Shown in pieces: positions 56,891 through 64,000 of a stretch of 64,000 bases of DNA. The DNA is from Platerodrilus igneus (taxonomy: Eukaryota > Arthropoda > Insecta > Coleoptera > Lycidae). Below the pieces are notes generated by a model. That model did no database searches. It saw only the letters and a list, made by a program, of their open reading frames with translations, and had not been told where the DNA came from. A program made the translations under genes and the position numbers. The stretch is from positions 6,262,501 to 6,326,500 of the forward strand of contig JARFIW010000170.1 of the NCBI GenBank assembly GCA_036346225.1. The letters are read 5' to 3'. Positions within the stretch are counted from its first letter, which is position 1, and each line of letters opens with the position of its first letter.

Positions 56891-58186
56891 GACATATTAT
56901 TTTCCTTTTGAGGAATTTGATACGTTACAGTGTAAACTGTGCTTCAATAACACTGTAATTCTTCTATATACGTTACAGTCTACCCGAAGAATAAAAACTA
57001 AAAATTTAAAGAATTTCGATCTTTCGCAATTCAAGGAAATTTTATGGGTGTTTTAATAGCTGGACAATTATAGTTAAGTTAACAAGGTTGGTTAATTAAC
57101 CAAGCTAACAATTAGTAATTATGAGACGCCTTAATGGTATACAAACCTATTACAGCCTTATACCCTTCATTTACAAAGTCGCCAACTTTAAAACAACAAG
57201 CACATACAATACATTGTAGAAATTGCTACATTTTAGCAGTTGCTATTTAAAAAATTATCGCCCATATGAGTTTTATGCAGCCTCACCTTATTATACACAA
57301 TAAAGCGTATCCCCTAAAACCCATTCAAATGACATCGTGTAGGTTTAGCTATGATAGCGACGTAATAACAACCCGTGTCTTCAATAACGGCACTGCCATT
57401 ACAATATATCATTCTCTGGCTTCCGACAAAGGTATGTAATTACAAGCTGTAGCCATTAACTTGGCTTAATATTAGATATTATCAGGTACCCGCATTAAAC
57501 TGAAAGCGCGCACCTACCCCAACTAAAGAAAATCGTTCGTCCGTGTTATTTCTCAAAACGATTTTATCCCTATTTTATATTTTTATAGTGAGTAATGGAC
57601 TCAAAATATGCATTTGCGGCTTTCGCGTGTTAGTCACGTATCAATTACGACTGAATAATTCGTGTTTCTAGTTGAATTATTCAAAATAACAGGGAGAGTT
57701 TACGGCATAATTATCATTATTCTCCAACATGGGGGTAATTGTTTCGATAGCAGTATTCAAAGTTAGGGGATAATTTTCAGTTTGGCTTCAGGGAAGTAAG
57801 TTAAAGTAAATTGGCGGATTATTGGTACATTCTTATCTTTGATGACCACCACTCAGTTCAGTCCCTTACATTATTCTAGATGAACAGAGCCAAAGTTCGT
57901 GCAAATTGCAAGTAGTTGCCTTTCTGAAGTAGGCTTCTCCCCTATAATGTGAAAGCTTTTTGAACACCAGGCAAGCACTTCAAAGTAAGGAATCCATAGA
58001 AGGGCCGCTATTAGTAGATGGTAGTTCTTTGTCCCAGAAAAATAACGAATGTTGTTGCAAAAGAATATCCGCAAGTGAGCCAGTATATAAGGGCCTTTTA
58101 AAGCGTCTTGACTTATGGTAAAAAAGTACGATTTTTAGATTTTGTTTATATTTATTGCGGTACCTTGTAGGTGTAGCGCGTTCGCG
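56891..58186. other. No gene recognised
   Basis: Mixed AT-rich sequence. One 67-codon minus-strand frame (57871-58074) has no recognisable motif. Confidence 0.5.
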
Positions 58187-58743
58187 AGTTACGTTTTAAG
58201 CCTTGGGAACTGTCTTTTTAAAAAAAGTTTTTCCAAAACTTCTTGTAACAAATTTATTTAACAGAAATTACAGTTGGAATTTTGACAACCTATATAAATT
58301 TATACTAAGTCGAAATTATTAATAATTAAAGTTAAATTGGGCGAGTAGCCTAAGCAAACAACAATGTAAAAGCTAAAATACTCAAGACCGACTGACTTGA
58401 TTTGGGGCTCCCTGGGTATTTATGTTGTCCCTGCCCCTCACATGTATGCGGGAACTTGCAGAGTTCATGTCTGCTTATTTCTTTATTCAATTCATTTAAT
58501 ACAAAGTAATAATCTTAATTCTAATAAATGCGCTTTCTTAACCGTCTGTGACCTGCACCTGCAGTATCACTTACGCCTGGAATACAATGTATTCACATCC
58601 GTTCTCACAACTTGCTTGTGAACTTTATAACCTTTTCTTTATTTATCCTTGAATTACAATGTTGCGTCTTAACTTAAGTTTGTTTATAATTTCTTAATAA
58701 TTCCTATTTAATTGTACATATATAGATTGCGGGATATGTAACT
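58187..58743 (-). repeat. 3' LTR of the errantivirus-type element
   Basis: 557 bp with perfect 6 bp inverted ends AGTTAC/GTAACT. Inside, the minus strand has a TATA-like acataaatacccagg, then aaatcaagTCAGTCggtc about 25 bp downstream, matching the TCAGT-type initiator of arthropod LTR promoters. Two AATAAA signals lie near 58635 and 58490. Confidence 0.8.
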
Positions 58744-58754
58744 CCTCCCGACGT
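58744..58754 (-). promoter_or_regulatory. Polypurine tract of the errantivirus-type element
   Basis: The minus strand reads cgtcgggagg immediately before AGTTAC. Confidence 0.75.
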
Positions 58755-58795
58755 AAATAAAAAATAAAGGGTTTCTTTACTTAATTTTTTATAAT

Positions 58796-60150
58796 TTATT
58801 GTTTAAAATTCATTGTTCCTAATGGTACATTTGTTACTTCTTTATTTACCTTTGCTTCCTTATGAATAAAATTTCTGTATTTATTCTTATATCTAAGATA
58901 CATTTTGTACAGTACATATATAATTAGAAAAATGAGTAAAATGATTAATAAAATTGTCCAAACGCTTGTGTTATCATAGTGTAATTTCGGCACTTTTAAT
59001 TCACTTGAGTGTTCCTTGTAAGCGTCCATTAGTTCCATGTGTGGTTGAGATCGTCTAAGTCTAGGTGTACTAGTTAGTTGCATGGGTTTCTTGATTATTT
59101 GGTTGTCTTCGGGTTGTATAGTCTTGAATTGTAGTTCCGGTAAATTTGCGAATTTCTTGGTTACTACGGGGTTTTGATATACTCTAATGATTTGGTTCTT
59201 CAATTTTAAATAACAGTCTTCCTTAAGGGTGATTACTTTGCTTCCAGTTAATGCTAGGTCGTTTTCGTCTTGGTTGCAGTGGGCGGTTGCTATTACTTCT
59301 GTTGAAAATACAACAATCCATTTATTTTCTGTAACTTTTTAATTTTCATAATGGTGATTTGTACTTGTTTGGCTCCACAGTTGTCGTAATCTTAGTAGTT
59401 GTACTTCGCAAGGGCTGTCTTCTTGGATAGTTGTTGTTAATGATTGGCATAAATATTGATTTGGTGTTACTTCGTTACATTTTTCGTTCGTGTAACCATA
59501 TCTGAATTCATTTAAGGAAAGGAACTTGGTTTTAGGGATGATAACTTGATAAATGCTAGTAATTTTTATGGGAAAAGCAAATAAATGATAATAATTGTAA
59601 ATGTTACTTTCTACTATGGGGATTTCTATTAAAAATGTGATTTCGTTATTCTTTACATAGCCTTTCACTATAGCTATTTTTTCAAATATAAGAATGTTTG
59701 ATTATATTTCTTCGAAGGGTAATTTACTGTTAGTTATAAATGATTTAATTCTTAATCATTCTTTTAATAAGTCACTTGGTTCTATGATACTAGAGTGCAG
59801 TGTGTTTAATTTTGCAAATGTTACGAAGTTTTCTAATGTGGCTAAAATTTGTTGAATTACAGTAATAGTTGATATTATTTGAGTGAATATCGTATTGAAT
59901 CTGATTAAGTCTCGCATTCCTAACATGGTTGTTTGCATGTTAGTTTCGAGGGTTTGTATTCTGTTGGCTATACTGTCTTGATTTATTACTAGCATTCTTA
60001 ACGTATTGTTGAATTTTATTCTAGTTGATTGGGTTAAAAATATTTGGTTTCTAACAATGGTTTTTATAGTTTTGGTTTTCAATTAACTGCTGTATGGCGT
60101 TGTCATATCGTTCTGCATCTTGGTTATCTAAATTGCCTATGATAGCTTTT
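58796..60150 (-). pseudogene. Errantivirus-type Env, downstream part (broken)
   Basis: Env is the membrane glycoprotein of these elements, related to insect virus fusion proteins. The C-terminal frame (58796-59203) has one clear membrane segment (SVWTILLIILLIFLIIYVLY) and a short basic cytoplasmic tail. The frame 59339-59668 holds the Cys-containing ectodomain (KCNEVTPNQYLC, SPCEVQLL) and ends in a single in-frame stop at 59339. The frame 59756-60082 is a helical heptad-like region. The stretch just above it (60085-60150), with GNLDNQDAERYD, is in another frame. Breaks: LINE junction at 60150, a frameshift near 60083, a further frame change between 59756 and 59668, and the stop at 59339. It is not functional. 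Confidence 0.82.
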
Positions 60151-60354
60151 ATTATTTATTATTTATTAAAAATTGAAATATACAGGGCAAGCCCTAGTTA
60201 CATATTTCACTAAATTTAATGTGATATACATACTAAAATAATGTAGTACAAAACAATATGAATGATGCATATTAAATTATTGTTATGTATGCATGTGTAG
60301 TGTGTGCGCGCATACGTATGTATGTGTGTGTATGTGTATTTGTGGTTATGAATA

Positions 60355-62176
60355 TTAATGGCTAATTAATTTTTGCAATATCTTTTTAAACTCATATTCA
60401 TTACTTGAGAATAATGATAATGATTTGTTGTTATTGTTAGAGTTATATGCTGCTAGTACTTTTAGTATTGGTGAATTGCGCCTTAATTCTGTTCTAAATG
60501 TGGGAATATAAAACAGGTTTTTAAGACGACCATAATGTACAGGGACAGAAAAACCTATTTCACTTAATATATAAGGACAATCAATTTTATTATTTAGAAT
60601 TTTATGTAGAAAGGAAAACCTTATTATTGTTCGACGTTCGGAAATTTTATTAATCGCGAATATTTTCCGGGCATTACTGTACGAGTTGAAACCTATATGT
60701 GTATTAAATTTTTTGTAGTAAATGTATGATATAAACTTATTTTGAATAGTTTCAAGTAGTTGTGATTGAATTGCAGTTCCAGGATCCCAAACAATAATAG
60801 AAAATTCTAATTTGGAGCGAACCAAAGAGTTATACAGCAACTTGATGCAATCTACATTAGTAAATGACTGTGAGTTTCTGATAATGAAACCTAACATTTT
60901 ATACGCATCTGCCGCTATCGATTTTGTGTGACCATCAAAATTTAAGTTTGTTTTAAATTGTACTCCCAGGTCCGTTTTGTTATTCACCTCCTTTAGTCTA
61001 TTTTTGTTATTGAATAATTAAATTCTATTTTATGTTTAGTAATTAAGTATGACATTTTCTCACATTTATTAATATTGAAATATAATTTATTTTCATCACA
61101 CCAAATATATATATTGTCCAGATCTGCTTGTAGTAAATCACAATCAGAGTCACTCTTTATTTCCTTGTATATTTTCAAGTCATCGGCAAATAAAAGATAT
61201 TTACTATTACAAATGGACTGTGGTAGATCATTAACAAAGATAAGAAATAAAGAGGACCAAGATTGCTTCCTTGTGGTACACCTGAGGTTGGAGTGAAGCA
61301 TTGAGAGTCTGTTCTTTGGTATGTCACAAACGATTTTCTATTAGATAGATAAGATGCAAGTAATTCAATTACTGGTAGTGAAAATCCGTAAAAGTCAATT
61401 TTGCTAACAGTATGTCATGATTCACATTATCAAATGCCTTAGCAAAATCTGTATATATTACATCAACCTGCCCTTTCCTGTCTAACACTTCACTGACAAA
61501 ATCTGTAAAATTAACAGATTTGTGGTGGTTGATCTTTTGGCATAAAACCATGCTGGTGTAGGTCAATTGAAGAATTAACATGACTAAATATTCGTTTGTA
61601 AATAATTTGTTCAAAATTTTGCCGCACATGATAAAACAGAAATAGGCCTATAGTTGCCAATTAGGTTTGTTGCACCTGATTTATGAATTGGAGTAACTTT
61701 GGCAAGTTTCCATTGTTCGGGAAAAGTTTTCGTTTTTAATGATAAATTAAACAATGTACAAAGCGGATATTTTAGTATATCGGCACATCCCTTGAACACA
61801 TATGGAGGTATTCCGTCAGGTCCTGCAGCTCGTTTCGGTTTTAACTGGTGTAATGCTTGCTCCACATCTTCAATTGTAATGCTGTGTAAAGTAAATATGT
61901 CATGTGGGCTTTCATTTAAGACCGCGCTTATATTGCTAGTGCTATAATTTGAATGATTACTGTACACCGATAAAAATATTCCGCAAAAGCATTAACTATT
62001 GTATATATAGAATTCAATTCACGATTTTTATAGGAGTATGTTGTGGACACTGCGCAGTTTTTATTGTTTGAAATATAATTCCAGAAAGCTGCTGGATTTC
62101 TTTGAATATTTTCCTCAACACCTTTTATGTAGTCTTTATATGCTTCTCTAATTTTTACTTTAGTATGAGCACGCAA
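60355..62176 (-). pseudogene. LINE ORF2: reverse transcriptase and C-terminal region
   Basis: Spread over five frames. The 61611-61967 frame has KRAAGPDGIPPYVFK and NYRPISVLS; 61369-61629 has VIYTDFAKAFDNVNHDILL with the first palm Asp; 60993-61301 has YLLFADDLKIY with the catalytic FADD pair. The frame 60355-60987 is the post-RT region, with KLLYNSLVRSKLEFSIIVWD. All catalytic Asp residues are readable. Frame changes near 61970, 61620, 61340 and 60990 break it. The enzyme would copy LINE RNA at a nicked target. Confidence 0.85.
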
Positions 62177-62313
62177 AGTTTTAAACTTTGTTAGGTGATA
62201 CTCAGATGTACTCTTTAGACCATGATGATAATTTTTTCTTTGACCAGACTAATCAATTCTTTATTAAACCATGGAGGATATTTGCTAGTCTTTTATTTTA
62301 TTATTAATATTTC

Positions 62314-63175
62314 TTATTGGAACTGAGTTTTTAAGAGCAAGGTGTATAGCTTGATAAAAGGCTTTACGGCTTCATTGACATTGCTATATGTTGATAGATA
62401 AGTAAAATCGGTTTGCTTGAGAAGGTAGTACAGTAATAAGAAATTTGCTCGCATGAAATCGTATTGACCCGAATGTGTTTGGTTAGTATTTCTAATATTC
62501 CTTTTCTTCGTTACAAAGCTAATTTCAAGGGGAGGGTGGTAACTATCGATAGGAATTAACGAATTCTCAGAAGCACGAACGTTTAAAATAATGTTTGAAA
62601 AAACTAAATCTAAAGTTTTGCCATTAATGTTTAAATTATTATTGAATGAAATTAGATTACATAAATTTAAGCCATCGTTAATTAGGTTGTATACTGGAGT
62701 GGCAGTACTGAAGTTGAAATTAATGCCGTTTACTAATGGTAAGTTAAAATCTCCTAAAATAATTATATTAGGACCATACGTGAGATAGAGATTGTTTATA
62801 AGATTATTAAACTCTTGATATAGTTCACGTTTACTATTAGGTTTAAAATAAGTAGTTGCAATGTAATATATCACACCTTGAATACAAACTTTTACTATTA
62901 CAATCTCTAATTTTGAATTAAGCTCTACTCGAGTGGAGATATATTTTGTTTTAATTGCAATAAGTACTCCCCCTCCTCGTTCACTATTAGATATATTGCG
63001 ATCTTCTCTGAAGACAGTGTATCTATCATCTACTAGTTCTGCATCGTAGATCCCCGAATGTAGCCAACTTTCTGTTATGCATATTACATCGTAGTTGTTA
63101 TTCAATACATTTAATTGAAAGACCTTGGTTTTGTTCTAAGTCCCCGCACATTCTGATAATATATATATATGGTCT
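62314..63175 (-). pseudogene. LINE ORF2: endonuclease
   Basis: The open frame 62314-63105 has the APE endonuclease motifs YDVICITESWLHSGI (catalytic Glu), ERGGGVLIAIK, IIILGDFNLPLV (GDFN metal site), KTLDLVFSN and IPIDSYHPPLEI, where the usual SDH is SYH. The first block, YYQNVRGLRTK, lies just upstream in a neighbouring frame (about 63125-63160) beside a short TA run, so a small shift separates them. The His of the SDH-type triad is kept, while Asp is replaced by Tyr. Confidence 0.85.
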
Positions 63176-63737
63176 TCATTTGCGAATTAAATCTAATTGC
63201 TACTTAACATATCTCCAATGTAATTAATAGCATAATTATCACCGTACAAGCAGCATATGTAAAACAATTTATAAATATGTTTTATATAAAATGAATAGTA
63301 GTATAAGTGTAAGTGTTGCTATAATCTCAAATAACACCCTACAAAATAGAATAGCAATTACAGTTTATATACTCTATAAAGTTATTTGATTTATGTTTGT
63401 GTTATTTATATATTTATGTGTGTGTGTATGTGTATGAGGGTGCGTATGAATGTAAACAATACCTACGTTTAAAACAAAATTTTTGCAAGGTTAACTAATT
63501 AGAGTTTAACGTGAAGTGAATCCAAAGAAGCTGTAATGAATGACTGTCGACAAGTCTAGCAACAAGGGTATTTGAATTTTTAGCTGCTTTAACGTAAATT
63601 TATACAAAATACAAAGTACTAATACAGTTTATTTCTGACTATATTGGGTGTGCTGCCTAGTATTATATACCTTCTTAATGGTTTCAGCTGGACCTGGATC
63701 TTCTGATGCCAATTTTTTTAAATCTAATCGATTGTCA
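63176..63737. other. LINE 5' part, no ORF1 recognised
   Basis: Contains a TG-rich run (63415-63445) and no Gag-like motif. The end at 63640-63737 is open on the minus strand for about 32 codons in one frame but is unrecognised. Confidence 0.45.
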
Positions 63738-64000
63738 ATTACCTAGTCCGTTAATAAGTCCCCTTTTTCGTCTTGTAATTTGTTCCGTTGGTATTAATCT
63801 ATTAAATTTATCTACTATGTTTCTTAAAATGCTTTCTATTATACTGTTGTAATTTAACATTTCTATTGCGTATTCTTTTCCGAATTTGGCTGTGTCCATT
63901 GATTGTTTCAGTCTGTAATAATTGTCTTTGATTATGTGAAACTCTTGTTTTAATTCCGTTAAATCAAATTTTTGTGCGAATGTCCAGTAGTCTATTGTGT
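63738..64000 (-). pseudogene. Errantivirus-type Env, upstream part (interrupted)
   Basis: Open from the window end down to the LINE junction. It shows a polybasic RRKR site (63762-63773), followed at once by GLINGLG (63741-63761), the cleavage site and start of the fusion-peptide region typical of insect errantivirus and baculovirus-F-type envelope proteins. The segment before it is charged and helical. The LINE interrupts the protein within this region, so the gene is dead here. The N-terminus is outside the window. Confidence 0.82.

Larger units (their letters stand above)
60151..63737 (-). mobile_element. CR1/Jockey-group LINE inserted in env
   Basis: Minus strand, with an endonuclease, a reverse transcriptase and a 3' tail of AATAAT/AATAAA units (60151-60172) that joins env exactly. 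The 5' junction is near 63737, where env coding stops. No convincing ORF1 is seen between 63170 and 63737, so the copy is 5'-truncated or carries only ORF2. The joining env sequences (ggtaat and aaaagc) show no long target duplication. EN and RT style fits the CR1/Jockey group; the exact clade needs a tree. Confidence 0.85.
58187..64000 (-). mobile_element. 3' part of an errantivirus-type endogenous retrovirus, split by a LINE
   Basis: From the window end downward on the minus strand: env N-terminal part, a LINE insertion, the rest of env, a polypurine tract and an LTR with AGTTAC...GTAACT termini. The env class and the AGT...ACT LTR ends are features of insect errantiviruses (gypsy, ZAM and relatives). 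Gag, pol and the 5' LTR must lie beyond 64000 if present. The base run next to the LTR at 58183-58186 is cgcg; its partner copy is outside the window. Confidence 0.85.

Overview
The window looks like a gene-poor, AT-rich, transposon-dense piece of an insect genome. That reading rests on R1-clade and CR1/Jockey-group LINE remnants, several Ty3/gypsy elements, the env end of an errantivirus-type endogenous retrovirus, tRNA-like SINEs, long (TA)n tracts and a 1.5 kb tandem satellite. I cannot name the species. I recognise no rRNA, free tRNA, CRISPR array or intact host gene. The only candidate host coding sequence is a short two-zinc-finger terminal exon on the minus strand at about 37706-37970.

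Layout. 1-885: end of a minus-strand LTR-like unit closed by (TA)n. 886-9640: mostly unidentified AT-rich DNA with dispersed repeats (1970-2490, 3960-4470, 4490-4930), a tandem duplication (7046-7310) and TG-rich microsatellites. 9640-14110: a decayed minus-strand R1-clade LINE carrying a tRNA-like SINE (12763-13075). 15265-23857: a cluster of four LTR-like units of about 2 kb, each bounded on both sides by (TA)n tracts, in orientation + - - +. At least two have a TATA box, three have a splice-donor-like GTAA site, and all have copies of a primer-binding-site-like sequence resembling the complement of a tRNA-Lys 3' end. 24264-24750: SINE copies. 24933-26300: gypsy gag/protease remnant.

28902-37573: six head-to-tail copies of a ~1495 bp satellite whose inner copies are much more alike than the outer ones. 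37706-37970: zinc-finger exon candidate. 39283-39785: another LTR-like repeat with repeated primer-binding-site-like cores. 41344-55068: nested gypsy elements. Element A (plus strand, 1.14 kb LTRs, pol remnant, no gag or protease seen) carries element B (minus strand, 47301-54346, gag to integrase) inside its 3' LTR, with a perfect 4 bp target duplication CATT. 56455-56890: third copy of the 3960/39283 repeat. 58187-64000: the 3' end of an errantivirus-type provirus on the minus strand (LTR, polypurine tract, broken env), split by a CR1/Jockey-group LINE (60151-63737).

The coding content therefore serves retroelement replication. The most unusual structure is the set of (TA)n-bounded units with repeated 'LTR end plus primer-binding site' modules, which could record repeated misprocessing of the tRNA primer during reverse transcription. 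Percent identities, repeat limits and family assignments were judged by eye and are approximate.
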